A stretch of 64,000 nt of DNA, from the NCBI GenBank assembly GCA_002067895.1, contig MVRE01000011.1, positions 1 through 64,000 on the forward strand, read 5' to 3'. The notes below the pieces were generated by a model. The model did no database searches. It was not told the origin of the DNA and worked only from the letters and a program-made list of their open reading frames with translations. The translations under genes were made by a program, and so were the position numbers. This DNA comes from Methanoregula sp. PtaU1.Bin051. GTDB lineage: Archaea; Halobacteriota; Methanomicrobia; Methanomicrobiales; Methanospirillaceae. This document shows positions 9,299 to 17,333 of this stretch, one piece after another; position 1 is the first letter of the stretch; each line of letters opens with the position of its first letter.

Positions 9299-9910
9299 TC
9301 ACTCTTTTTTCTCGGCCTTATCGGCTTTCTTGCCCTCGGGCTTCTTCTCACTCTTGGGTGTCTCGGGCTTCTCGGCCTTATCGGCTTTCTTGCCCTCGCC
9401 CTTTTTTACAGCGGGTTTCTTATCGCCCTTCCCGGCCTCGGCTTTCTTAGGTTCGGCCTTCTGCGGCTGTACCTTTTTCGGTACCGGTGCTGGCGGGTTG
9501 GTCAGAGTCTCCTTTGCCATTGCATCGAGAAACGCCTGTCCTTCAGGCGAGATTTTCCTGCCAGCCTTATCCTTCAGGATGAACTTGCACGCTTCAAGCT
9601 GCTGGAGCGATTTCCGAAGAACCGAGCCGCTCCCCTTACGGAAAGCATTGGGTTTGGAACCCCGGTCCTTGATACCGCCGTAAAATGTCCGCATCCGCTG
9701 GACGCCGAGAGGACCGTCTACGTAGACGCGCCGTAAAACTGCTGCCGACCGGATATACCACCAGTCGGGATCCTCGGGCGGCATCTCTTTATGGACACCG
9801 GTCTTGGCAAAAGCGGCCCAGGCCGGCGGCTTGATCTCCTGCCGGGACTTGAGCGCCTCTGCAACCTTCCGGATAAGAAGGTCTGCCGGTACATCATATA
9901 CCGTTGTCAT
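9299..9910 (-). CDS. rps19e: 30S ribosomal protein S19e with long Lys/Ala-rich tail
   Basis: S19e is a small-subunit protein needed for late 18S/16S maturation. Residues 1-140 are a standard S19e fold (VYDVPADLLI, WWYIRSAAVLRRVYVDGP, RGSKPNAFRKGSGS). Residues about 143-203 are an extra lysine, alanine, glutamate and proline tail with a repeated GKKADKAEK unit, so the protein is about 60 residues longer than usual archaeal S19e. It leads the minus-strand supercluster, with a clear TATA element upstream. The tail is probably disordered and could contact RNA, but that is inference. Confidence 0.95.
   Translation of the reverse strand: MTTVYDVPADLLIRKVAEALKSRQEIKPPAWAAFAKTGVHKEMPPEDPDWWYIRSAAVLRRVYVDGPLGVQRMRTFYGGIKDRGSKPNAFRKGSGSVLRKSLQQLEACKFILKDKAGRKISPEGQAFLDAMAKETLTNPPAPVPKKVQPQKAEPKKAEAGKGDKKPAVKKGEGKKADKAEKPETPKSEKKPEGKKADKAEKKE
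9309..9398. repeat. 30-bp direct repeat inside the S19e tail
   Basis: Two identical 30-bp copies lie at 9309-9338 and 9369-9398, exactly 60 bp apart. They encode the duplicated KKADKAEK motif of the S19e C-terminal tail. Since the period is a multiple of three, the repeat can expand or contract without changing the frame. Confidence 0.9.
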
Positions 9911-9967
9911 GGTCTCAACTCTACTGTTCGTTCTAAATAACAGTCTTATGTTATTTGTGACGTGGGT

Positions 9968-9983
9968 TCATATATATTTCGAG
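9968..9983 (-). promoter_or_regulatory. TATA/BRE promoter of the S19e supercluster
   Basis: On the minus strand the sequence CGAAATATATATG carries a purine-rich BRE followed by a TATA box. It lies about 60-70 nt upstream of the S19e ATG and predicts a leader of roughly 40 nt. It is the only promoter-like element between the lipoprotein gene and S19e. Confidence 0.65.
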
Positions 9984-10107
9984 CGGGGGCACCGGCGAGG
10001 ATTGGGGTGCCGGTACGTTCTTTGAGTAACATCGGCCCCGGCAGGCGCATCATGTATGGTCGCTTTTTCCGGCCTTTCGGAAGAGTATCTTCTGAGTCAC
10101 GACAAAA

Positions 10108-11240
10108 TTATCGTACGATAACTGAGTTCGGATCGGCCGGTATCCGGGCGATGAGTTCATCGGTAAGAGGGGTAAGCGAGCGGGCGATCGTTATCATCTC
10201 CTCTTTATCAGGAGTCCCCATCAGCCAGAATGAACTGTTATCATCCTGCCAGTGGAGCTGGTTCCTGCCGTCACCCTCGATCCACTCTCCGTTCGTTCCA
10301 TTGATGACGACGATAACGGGGGTGCCGTTCAAGAGTGCGGGTGGTGGCGCGCCTTTTCCTGGAGTCTGGTAGAAACCAAGGAAGTCAGGGGAATCAGCTT
10401 TATGGAAGTGATAATTGATTTCAGGTTCTACCGTAAATTCGCATTCAGACAGGTTAAATCCCGGAGGGAGATATGCAGGGAATTTTGGATCCATATCAAC
10501 CTTTTTCCGGATAAACGAGATCTCGCACATATCTCTGGGAGTTGGATGGATCCACGGTTTATATTCCTGCGCACCTGTCGGAACTGTAAAGGCAAATTTG
10601 TTGTCCGGAATGCCGTTGTTGACTAAAATATTCCGGTAATCTATTGTCCGGTATTCATCCGGCCCGGCACTGGTTGCATTTTCCCGCACGAATGATATCC
10701 TTACAATCATCCAGCTGTCACAGTCGATCCAGATACGGCTCTTTCTGGGGTACGGATCGAAGCTCAATGAATGGGACACATCCAGAACGAATGTGGAATA
10801 CCCATCCACGATCTCATTTCCAACGAATTGTGGCGGATACTGTTTCAGGATCGTGCTGTATTTCAAGGGAAAGTCGATGGTATTAAGGAAAATCTGGTCT
10901 TCTGCAACAAATTGTGTATAGGTATTTGATTCGTTCGAATATTTCCAGCCTGTCGAACCATTTGATATCGTTATTCCTGTATGGTTGCCGGATCTGTCAA
11001 AGGATTCGATCCAGTATTTATCCGGCCTTTTGACTATGATATGACCGGTTTCAGATAGTAGGTAATTTCCGTCTGTACTGTTTTCCTGCACGGTCGCCGA
11101 ATAGTCAGTGACAGATTCCTGATGGCCGATGAACTTTGCCGATATTTCATCTGCCGTTATTTTTTTTCCTGTACTGTACTGCATCCTGTCACAATTACCA
11201 AAATAATAATACATATCAGGAAGCTTCGCATGTCCTTCAT
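10108..11240 (-). CDS. Predicted lipoprotein with LolA-like and DUF4367-like regions, frameshifted in an A8 run
   Basis: The body (10108 to about 11190) encodes a secreted-type protein of about 350 residues. Its N-terminal two thirds resemble LolA-like lipoprotein carriers (SRIWIDCDSWMIVRISF) and its C-terminal part resembles DUF4367 (LHWQDDNSSFWLMGT). An ATG at 11240 has a strong ribosome binding site (AAGGAG, 11 nt upstream) and encodes a lipoprotein signal peptide with lipobox VTGC. That frame reaches a stop directly after an A8 run (11160-11167). One extra A, or a -1 ribosomal slip, would join it to the body. The alternative in-frame ATG at 11214 lacks both signal peptide and binding site. 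The full gene is therefore probably 10108-11240; whether it is a mutation, phase variation or sequencing error cannot be told. Confidence 0.75.
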
Positions 11241-11309
11241 CGGTGATTATCTCCTTATTATTGATATTGCATCCATCTTGTTGGTATTATTTCATTCCAA
11301 AAAAAGGTA

Positions 11310-11504
11310 TTATCCCGGTGTTGTTAACCGGTAATCGTACCATGCACGGGTGATAAGCTGCAAATTGTTGTATCCTCCCCATTCTGAAGATACTCTGACA
11401 TACTGTTGCGGTTCTGTGGGCGGATCTTCACGCCAAGTATTATATGGGAAAATCCATACACCATACGCGTCAGCCTGAGGGGAATCGTGATATTCAGGGG
11501 CGTA
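11310..11504 (-). other. Start-less open frame, possible 3' remnant of a lost gene
   Basis: A 64-codon open frame without a start codon runs from just after a TGA at 11505-11507 to a TAA at 11310-11312. Its predicted peptide has a protein-like composition (VWIFPYNTWREDPPTEPQQY). It overlaps, in another frame, the decayed end of the HicA-like sequence. It may be the tail of a gene truncated by recombination. No family was recognised. Confidence 0.3.
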
Positions 11505-11620
11505 TCAGGAGTCTTTTTTTTCATGCGGACATGGCTGCCTTTCTGCCGGACAAAAGAGAATCCTGCCCGGGTCAGTGCCCGGATTGCATCTTTTCACGAA
11601 ACAACCGGGAGATGCTTCAA
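11470..11620 (-). pseudogene. hicA: Broken HicA-family toxin gene
   Basis: Reading from a TTG at 11620 that overlaps the hicB stop, the frame gives KHLPVVS, then a TGA stop (11594-11596) where the family has glycine. It then continues DAIRALTRAGFSFVRQKGSH, including the conserved GSH histidine, and KITIP-like residues (LNITIP). After about 11473 the similarity stops. The start (ATG to TTG), the premature stop and the lost 3' end all indicate an inactivated HicA mRNA-interferase. The TTGA overlap mirrors the usual coupled arrangement of a HicB/HicA pair. Confidence 0.75.
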
Positions 11621-11847
11621 ATCGCAACCTCAATGACACGCGCCCCTTTGCTAGGGACGATATCCTCGTCAGGTTCGAGATAGAGAGAGATTGCTTCCCG
11701 GATATTCTGCTTGGCTTCTTTAAGGTTCCTCCCCTGTGAGATGCAGCCGGGAAGAGCGGGGACGGTAACGACATACCAGCCGTCCTCTCCTTTTGTTATC
11801 ACGACTTTCAGGTTCATTCCTTTGCTCTCATCTGACTGAAGTTCCAT
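11617..11847 (-). CDS. hicB: HicB-family antitoxin (orphan)
   Basis: This is a short HicB/UPF0150 protein of 76 residues, or 66 if it starts at the internal ATG at 11817. The partial RNase-H-like fold is recognisable: LKVVITKGEDGWYVVTVPALPGCISQGRNLKEAKQNIREAI. It lacks the C-terminal DNA-binding extension of longer HicB proteins. Its presumed toxin partner downstream carries an early stop. The antitoxin is therefore an orphan that may remain because it neutralises other HicA toxins in the genome, or it may simply await loss. Confidence 0.85.
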   Translation of the reverse strand: MELQSDESKGMNLKVVITKGEDGWYVVTVPALPGCISQGRNLKEAKQNIREAISLYLEPDEDIVPSKGARVIEVAI

Positions 11848-11969
11848 TTCCGGCCGTCAGGGAATAATCTTTGTTGTAGAACGTTACGCGGGGTGAAAAA
11901 AACCTCACCGTCCCTTGCATTTCCCTTGCAGATCGCGCCGGCTGTTCCCGCGGGACCGGGCCCCGGTGC

Positions 11970-12221
11970 TCACCTCTTCCCCTTGTCCCGCCCCTTCTCC
12001 GCAAGCACGAGCGTCCTGCCCCGGACCTCGACAAGCGTCGCACCGGTCCGGGCCGCGATCGCCTGAGGGTCGATGTCCGTGCTCTGGAGCCACTTCACCT
12101 TCACGACTTTCCGCTTCTTGAGCTGCGCCTTTATCTCGCCAATCATCGTCTCCGAGCAGCCGGACTTGCCGATCCAGACCGTCGGCTTCAAGTCCTGCAT
12201 GGACCGGTCACTCTTCTCCAT
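11970..12221 (-). CDS. CRM/YhbY-domain RNA-binding protein
   Basis: This is an 83-residue single-domain protein of the YhbY/CRM family, which binds RNA in ribosome precursors. The GxxG loop is seen in WIGKSGCSETMIGEIKAQLKKR, followed by VKVKWLQSTDIDPQAIAARTGATLVEVRGRTLVL. Its ATG overlaps the stop of the RNase P gene by 1 bp (TAATG), so the two are coupled. The open frame continues upstream through the other gene, but only the MEKSDRSMQDLKPT start gives the family N-terminus. The tail is basic. Confidence 0.92.
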   Translation of the reverse strand: MEKSDRSMQDLKPTVWIGKSGCSETMIGEIKAQLKKRKVVKVKWLQSTDIDPQAIAARTGATLVEVRGRTLVLAEKGRDKGKR

Positions 12222-12541
12222 TATGCCTTTCTCCTCCCCTTCAGCGGGTAGCGCCGCCGGCTCTTGCAGGCAATGCAGGTGACGACCACGTACCCGTCGC
12301 GCACCCGCACCCGCGAGCTCTGGCCCGGGACGAGGAACGACGAGCAGCGCCGGCAGTACTGCCTGCTCATCGGCTTTTCGATCCGGACCCGCTGGCGCAT
12401 CGCGATCTTCCGGGCGATCTCCACGTACCGGTTTGAGAGTTCGGGGTGCTCCGCAAATTCCCCGCCGGCAAGCCCGAAGAGCCGGGCTATCCGCTCGCGG
12501 GCGGCCTTTCTTGTCTGCGGGGTTCTGGATCTCTCCTTCAT
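12221..12541 (-). CDS. rnp4: Ribonuclease P protein component 4 (Rpr2/Rpp21)
   Basis: This protein subunit of archaeal RNase P works with the catalytic RNA to remove 5' leaders of tRNA precursors. The 106-residue protein has the helical N-terminus (RKAARERIARLFGLA) and the zinc ribbon with cysteine pairs CRRC (about 63-66) and CIAC (about 89-92). Length and cysteine spacing match the family. It is coupled to a CRM-domain RNA-binding protein downstream. Confidence 0.94.
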   Translation of the reverse strand: MKERSRTPQTRKAARERIARLFGLAGGEFAEHPELSNRYVEIARKIAMRQRVRIEKPMSRQYCRRCSSFLVPGQSSRVRVRDGYVVVTCIACKSRRRYPLKGRRKA

Positions 12542-12600
12542 CTGTCTCGCTAACTGTCTGCATAACTGGTGATGGCCGGAATAAAAAGGATCGCCGTGAT

Positions 12601-13206
12601 TCAGTGAATAATAACCCGACGCCCGATTATTTCAAGCCGGCCCTCGCAGAAGAGCCGGATCGCTTCCGGCAGACACCGGTGCTCCTGTTTAAGGATACGG
12701 GCGGAAACAGCTTCCTCATCGTCACTCTCCAGAACGGGGACGCACCGCTGGACGATAATCGGGCCCCCATCGAGGCTCTCATCCACGAAATGGACGGTAC
12801 AGCCGGTCACCTTGACACCATGAAGCAGCGCCTGCCGCTGGCCGTGGAGGCCGGGGAATGACGGGAGGAGTGCGGGGTGGATGTTGATCATCCTGCCGGC
12901 AAAAGCGTTTACGATTTCCTTTCCCACAATTCTCATGTACCCGGCAAGCACAACGAGATCGGGGTCGCATTTCTGCATTGCGGAGAGCAGCATGCGTTCG
13001 TACGTTTCGCGCGACGGATATGAGGCGTAATCGATAACCGTGACTGGGATATTTGCTGCCTCTGCCCGCTTGATAGCATACGCTTTGGGGTTATCGGTAA
13101 AAAGCCCGGCACAGGTTGCCCGTACGCGGCCGTCCCGGACCGCATCTATTATCGCCTGGAAATTCGATCCACGCCCGGATGCGAGAACCGCAATGCGTCC
13201 TGTCAT
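12601..13206 (-). CDS. purN: Phosphoribosylglycinamide formyltransferase PurN
   Basis: PurN transfers a formyl group from 10-formyltetrahydrofolate (or an equivalent) to GAR in purine synthesis. The 201-residue protein begins MTGRIAVLASGRGSNFQAII. The catalytic region has VLAGYMRIVG and NIHPALLPSFPGLHGQ, with the conserved asparagine and histidine, followed by the GCTVHFVDESLDGGPIIVQ motif with the aspartate. The ATG at 13206 overlaps the TGA of the upstream CNNM/CBS gene by 4 bp, which fixes the start. Coupling to a membrane transporter-like gene is unusual. Confidence 0.95.
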   Translation of the reverse strand: MTGRIAVLASGRGSNFQAIIDAVRDGRVRATCAGLFTDNPKAYAIKRAEAANIPVTVIDYASYPSRETYERMLLSAMQKCDPDLVVLAGYMRIVGKEIVNAFAGRMINIHPALLPSFPGLHGQRQALLHGVKVTGCTVHFVDESLDGGPIIVQRCVPVLESDDEEAVSARILKQEHRCLPEAIRLFCEGRLEIIGRRVIIH

Positions 13207-14507
13207 GAGCCTGCTACCCCAGACATCCCCGTCATCTGGCAACCCCCCCCATTACGATCCGAGGGACGAACGATCATCTTCACCTTCACGATCCGGTGGC
13301 CGCGCATCTGAATCACGACAAGTGTCACCCTGCCTTCTTCGATCTCCACCTTCTCTCCCGGATGCTGGGGGATGTGCCCAATCCGGTCGATCAGCAGTCC
13401 GCCAATTGTCTCATAGGACTCGCCCGTTGGCAGGTTGATCCCAAGCTGTTCGTTGATGTCCTCGATCCACATCTGGGCATCGACGACATAGACGCCTTCA
13501 CTGAGCTTTATCACCTCGGGCTCCTCCTTATCAAACTCATCCTGAATATCCCCGACAAGCTCTTCGAGGATATCCTCAACGGTGACGATGCCGGCAAAAC
13601 TGCTGTATTCGTCGATTACGATTGCGATCTGCAACCGGCGGACCCGGAGCTCCTTTAAAAGGTCATCGATTTTCTTGCTCTCCGGGACGAAATACGGATC
13701 GTACATGATCTCGGAGATGGCCTCCTTACGGTTGGAGACCATCGCGGAAAATACGTCCTTGACATTCAGGACACCGGTGATGTTGTCGGTCTTGCCATGG
13801 TAAACCGGGATCCGCGAGAAGCCCGTGTCGTTGAAAAGGCGGACTGCTGCATCAAACGAGGTTATATCCTCCATTATGATGACGTCAACTCTTGGCGTCA
13901 TGATCTCACGGACCGTCGTATCCCCGAATTCTAGTACCGAGTAGAGCATGTCCTGTTCCTCCTCCTCGATCGTCCCCTCCTCGGTTCCGACATCGATCCA
14001 TTCTTTGATCTCCTCCTCGGTGACAGATGCCTCGGCCGAGTGACGGTGGATCTTGAGGGAGTGGGTTATACAATCAACGACCCAGATTGCAGGTGAGAAG
14101 AGAAACGAGAGATACAGGATCGGGCGGGCAATAGCAAGAGCGTAATGTTCAGATACCCGTGCTGCATAGACCTTTGGCCCGATCTCACCAAAAACGAGCA
14201 GGATGATTACAACAACCCCTGTGGCTATACCCACTCCGACATCCCCGAAGATCTGGATGGCAATCGCCGTTGCAATCGCTGCTGCCGCGATATTAAATAT
14301 ATTATTGCCGATGAGGATGGTAGTCAGTAATTTATTCGGGGACTCCTTAAGACGGGCCAGTGCATCAGCACCGGGCCTCTTTTCATTCAAAAGCGTCCTG
14401 ACCTTGGCTTTCGTAATCGAAATGAGGGCTACTTCCGCACTGGAAAAAAAAGCGGAGAGCAGGACGCAGAGAAGGAAAAGCGCGATGTTCAGAGAATCGA
14501 CAATCAT
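13203..14507 (-). CDS. CNNM/CorC-HlyC family membrane protein with CBS pair
   Basis: This 434-residue protein has the CNNM (DUF21) transmembrane domain (about 1-140, starting MIVDSLNIALFLLCVLLSAF), a paired CBS domain (about 195-325, MTPRVDVIIMEDI and YSSFAGIVTVEDILEELVGD), and the C-terminal CorC_HlyC transporter-associated domain (about 340-415). Relatives are implicated in Mg2+ or Na+ transport; the old name hemolysin is misleading. It overlaps purN by 4 bp. The CBS pair suggests control by adenine nucleotides or Mg-ATP, which would make a link to purine synthesis plausible but unproven. Confidence 0.9.
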   Translation of the reverse strand: MIVDSLNIALFLLCVLLSAFFSSAEVALISITKAKVRTLLNEKRPGADALARLKESPNKLLTTILIGNNIFNIAAAAIATAIAIQIFGDVGVGIATGVVVIILLVFGEIGPKVYAARVSEHYALAIARPILYLSFLFSPAIWVVDCITHSLKIHRHSAEASVTEEEIKEWIDVGTEEGTIEEEEQDMLYSVLEFGDTTVREIMTPRVDVIIMEDITSFDAAVRLFNDTGFSRIPVYHGKTDNITGVLNVKDVFSAMVSNRKEAISEIMYDPYFVPESKKIDDLLKELRVRRLQIAIVIDEYSSFAGIVTVEDILEELVGDIQDEFDKEEPEVIKLSEGVYVVDAQMWIEDINEQLGINLPTGESYETIGGLLIDRIGHIPQHPGEKVEIEEGRVTLVVIQMRGHRIVKVKMIVRPSDRNGGGCQMTGMSGVAGS

Positions 14508-14594
14508 CTGCGTCCACGCCGGAAACCGGCAATAAAATTAACAGTTTTCATACAGCACTAGACAGTAAAGTTAGGGAGGGGAAATAAGATAAAA

Positions 14595-15437
14595 TTAGCG
14601 GGATTGCTGAAGCGTGCGGTAAATGAAGGCACTATCCCCTGCGAGGATCTCGATCTTCTCGTGCGATGTCAGCGGACGGGCAAAATTCAGGTCATCAATC
14701 TCAAACGTGAGCGGGCCGTCGTATCCTGTCTTCGAAAGCAATGTGATGACCCCGGCCATCGCAGGGTTGTTGTCCAGCGGGAGATGCAGGCGTTCTGCTT
14801 CCACCCTGCTCAGATGTACGTTGATAAGCCGGTCACCGCAGAGACGGATATATTCCGTAAGATCATCCGGACGTCCTGCAAGGGCGTGGGAGACATCAAG
14901 GGTGAACGAGAGCCATGGTTCCATATCCAGAAGATCCCTCATCCGCTCAGGGGTGCAAAGCAGGGAATTGACTATCGGCTCCATATTTTCCATTCCGATC
15001 CTGACATGGGTCTTTTGTGCTGCCTCACGAATGGTGGCGATATACCGGTCGAACCGTTCGAAATCTGCATCTGACGGGGGACGTTTTGCAGTCCTCCTCC
15101 CGGGGTGGACGGTCAGAATGTCTGCACCAAGCCGTTCCGCAAGCCGGATCGACTTTACAGCATATCCGACGGATACTGCGGAGACCTCAGGATTGATGGA
15201 ACAGGGATTTAGATCCAGTATCGGTGCATGAATGGTAAAACTGCTAATCGCCGGATAATCGTGCCGGTACTGGAGTATTTCATCAACCGGGCAGTTACGG
15301 AGCCAGAAATCCGGGGTCTCGATCCAGAACTCCATACCGGTCAGGCCTGAAGCATTCACGAACGAAAAGATCTCATTGCAGGAATATTCATGGAAAAACA
15401 TTGTGGAAACGGCGGGAACAGGCATGGTAATACTCAT
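14595..15437 (-). CDS. TIM-barrel sugar phosphate isomerase/epimerase-like protein
   Basis: This is a 280-residue AP-endonuclease-2/xylose isomerase-like TIM barrel. Metal-ligand style motifs are visible: FTIHAPILDL, ILTVHPGR, GMENMEP, FTLDVSHALAG, INVHLSR and TFEIDD. Together they give the His, Glu and Asp set typical of this fold. The chosen ATG at 15437 has GGAG 9 nt upstream; another ATG lies 12 bp further in, and the open frame extends upstream into xseA without a good start. The substrate is unknown. It is transcribed divergently from xseA across a 30-bp gap. Confidence 0.8.
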   Translation of the reverse strand: MSITMPVPAVSTMFFHEYSCNEIFSFVNASGLTGMEFWIETPDFWLRNCPVDEILQYRHDYPAISSFTIHAPILDLNPCSINPEVSAVSVGYAVKSIRLAERLGADILTVHPGRRTAKRPPSDADFERFDRYIATIREAAQKTHVRIGMENMEPIVNSLLCTPERMRDLLDMEPWLSFTLDVSHALAGRPDDLTEYIRLCGDRLINVHLSRVEAERLHLPLDNNPAMAGVITLLSKTGYDGPLTFEIDDLNFARPLTSHEKIEILAGDSAFIYRTLQQSR

Positions 15438-15467
15438 TAATATTGGCTCCGTGCAAAATAGTTGTTG

Positions 15468-16718
15468 ATGGACTGGTTCAACAGCAGAGAGACCCCGCAG
15501 GCCGGTAAGACAACCCCGATGAGCGTCTCCGAGGTCTCGGCCATCATTGAAGAACTCCTTGACGATTACCGCCTGCAGGAAATCTGGGTGAAGGGCGAGA
15601 TCACCAATTACACACATCATTCGCGGGGCCACCGGTATTTCTCCCTCTCGGAAAAGGGGGGCGGGACAACTGCCGCAGTCATCCGGTGCGTCATGTGGCG
15701 CTCGTCTGCTGACTGTCTTTCATTTACTCCGGAGGATGGAATGGAAGTGATCGTTTCCGGTTCTGTCCGCCATTACGCCCCCCACGGGGTTTACCAGCTG
15801 CAGGTCCAAGAGATGCTCCAGGCAGGCCTTGGGGAGAAATACCTTCTCGTGGAGCAGTGGAAGAAGGATCTTACAAAAGAGGGTTGCTTTGATTCCGGAC
15901 GCAAGCGTCCGCTGCCACGGTTTCCAGGAAAAGTCGGGGTTGTCACTTCAGAAACCGGTGCTGTCATCCATGATATTCGGAATGTTATCTCTCGCAGGTT
16001 TCCTGTCGAGATCGTCATCTCACCTACTGCGGTACAGGGCGAGGGCGTGCATGCCGATATAGCGCATGCGATCCAGAGCATAGCAGGTTGTGTTGATGTC
16101 GTCATCGTCGCCCGGGGTGGCGGGAGCTTCGAGGATCTCTTCCCGTTCAACCACCCCGAGGTCGTCCGGGCTATCGCGCATTGCACGGTACCGGTTGTCG
16201 CTGCCATTGGGCACGAAGTGGACGTTACTCTTGCCGATCTTGCGGCAGATATCCGGGCGCCGACACCTTCAGCAGCAGCCGAACTTGTCGTGCCGGACCG
16301 GCAGGCACTCTTCGAATGGCTGATAAATCTCAGGAGCCGGATGGCAACAGCACTAGATACTCGCTTTATACGGGCCCGTGAGATGACCGGGGATCTGCGT
16401 GACCGGTTACGTCCCCAGCGCCTGATCCGGAGGATCGAGGATAAGAGGCAGGGAATTGTGGATCTGGCCGACCGGTTAGAGCGGGAATTCTCGGTTCGGA
16501 TCGAGCGGGAACGCCATCTCCTGTCAGAACTTGGAGGAACCCTTGAGGCAGGAAACCCGAAACAGATACTTGAGCGGGGATATTGCGTTGTCGAAAAAGA
16601 TGGGAAAGTCGTGAAACGAATTGCCGGGATCATAAAGGATGATCGCTTGAACATACGGTTTATCGATGGAAATGGCCAAGTTATCGTGGAGCGTGTTGAA
16701 CATGACGGAAACGTATGA
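15468..16718 (+). CDS. xseA: Exodeoxyribonuclease VII large subunit
   Basis: XseA is the catalytic subunit of exonuclease VII, which degrades single-stranded DNA. The 416-residue protein has an N-terminal OB-fold (SVSEVSAIIEELLDD to YQLQVQEM) and the catalytic domain with VARGGGSFEDLFPFNHPEVVRAI and the conserved GHEVDVTLADLAADIRAPTPS motif. It ends with a long alpha-helical region that binds XseB. Two TTG codons precede the ATG, so the start could lie 6 bp upstream. It overlaps xseB by 17 bp. ExoVII is mainly bacterial, so an old transfer into this methanogen lineage is likely. Confidence 0.94.
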   Translation: MDWFNSRETPQAGKTTPMSVSEVSAIIEELLDDYRLQEIWVKGEITNYTHHSRGHRYFSLSEKGGGTTAAVIRCVMWRSSADCLSFTPEDGMEVIVSGSVRHYAPHGVYQLQVQEMLQAGLGEKYLLVEQWKKDLTKEGCFDSGRKRPLPRFPGKVGVVTSETGAVIHDIRNVISRRFPVEIVISPTAVQGEGVHADIAHAIQSIAGCVDVVIVARGGGSFEDLFPFNHPEVVRAIAHCTVPVVAAIGHEVDVTLADLAADIRAPTPSAAAELVVPDRQALFEWLINLRSRMATALDTRFIRAREMTGDLRDRLRPQRLIRRIEDKRQGIVDLADRLEREFSVRIERERHLLSELGGTLEAGNPKQILERGYCVVEKDGKVVKRIAGIIKDDRLNIRFIDGNGQVIVERVEHDGNV

Positions 16719-16887
16719 AGAGAAGATTGAGAAAGTAAAGAGTATTATCGAAAAAATTGAAGACAGCGAGACCAGTCTTGAGGAAAGCATCCGCCTCTAT
16801 GAGCAGGGTGCAGCCCTGATCAAACAATGCGAAACCCTGCTAGGCGAGGCTGAGATGAAGATTACGAGGCTCAGCCGGGACGCATAG
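16702..16887 (+). CDS. xseB: Exodeoxyribonuclease VII small subunit
   Basis: This is a 61-residue helical partner of XseA. The motif EEKIEKVKSIIEKIEDSETSLEESIRLYEQGAALIKQCE is the classic XseB signature (a helical hairpin; cited here as separate parts EEKIEKVKSIIEKIED and SLEESIRLYEQG). The ATG at 16702 gives the family-length protein. It lies inside the end of xseA, so expression is coupled. Its 3' end overlaps the convergent DUF371 gene by 17 bp. Confidence 0.93.
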   Translation: MTETYEEKIEKVKSIIEKIEDSETSLEESIRLYEQGAALIKQCETLLGEAEMKITRLSRDA

Positions 16888-17299
16888 CAGTCATCGTCAC
16901 AGTCAGTTCCTCCCCGCCCCTCAGGTGGCTGACAAGATCCCTTGGGAGCGAAATCGCAACGTGATCTGAGCATATACCGATTGTCCTCCCGCAGACAAAT
17001 GTACTTTTTCGCCAAACCAGGTCTGTCGGATGCGTAAGGGTCATTGCAGCACTTCCTCTTGAACTGATCGTTACGAGAATATCGCCGCAGGCAAGTGTTG
17101 TTAAGAGTCTCGCACCATCATCACAGAGCACCCTTTTAAACTCTGCAGACAGCCCTGCTGCTCCCTTGTCAGAATAAACGCCGATGATGCAATGGCCATG
17201 GGTAGTGAGATTGCCATCTGTGGTTATCTCGAATGTTGTCGGATGGATCGCGGAAACCAGCGGGTGGCCGCGACAGCGGATGATTTCGGTTGCCTCCAT
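16871..17299 (-). CDS. DUF371 family archaeal protein
   Basis: This 142-residue protein is of the archaeal DUF371 family. It has a beta-rich sequence with conserved patches IIRCRGHPLVSAIHPTTFEIT, GDNLTTHG-like (DGNLTTHGHCIIGV) and LTHPTDLVWRKSTFVCGRTIGI. No catalytic motif or membrane segment was recognised. It converges on xseB with a 17-bp overlap and is divergent from the HVO_0476-type zinc protein. Function unknown. Confidence 0.85.
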   Translation of the reverse strand: MEATEIIRCRGHPLVSAIHPTTFEITTDGNLTTHGHCIIGVYSDKGAAGLSAEFKRVLCDDGARLLTTLACGDILVTISSRGSAAMTLTHPTDLVWRKSTFVCGRTIGICSDHVAISLPRDLVSHLRGGEELTVTMTAMRPG

Positions 17300-17333
17300 G
17301 CCTTTAATACGTGAAGATCGCTATTGAATATCA

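Noticed and set aside
10108-10121. TTATCGTACGATAA palindrome like the transposon CGTACG sites
   Set aside because: It is the last codons and stop of the lipoprotein gene and stands alone, so a regulatory role is not supported.
11108-11214. MYYYFGNCDRM as the start of the lipoprotein
   Set aside because: No binding site and no signal peptide, whereas the overlapping frame has both; the start is better placed at 11240 with a frameshift.
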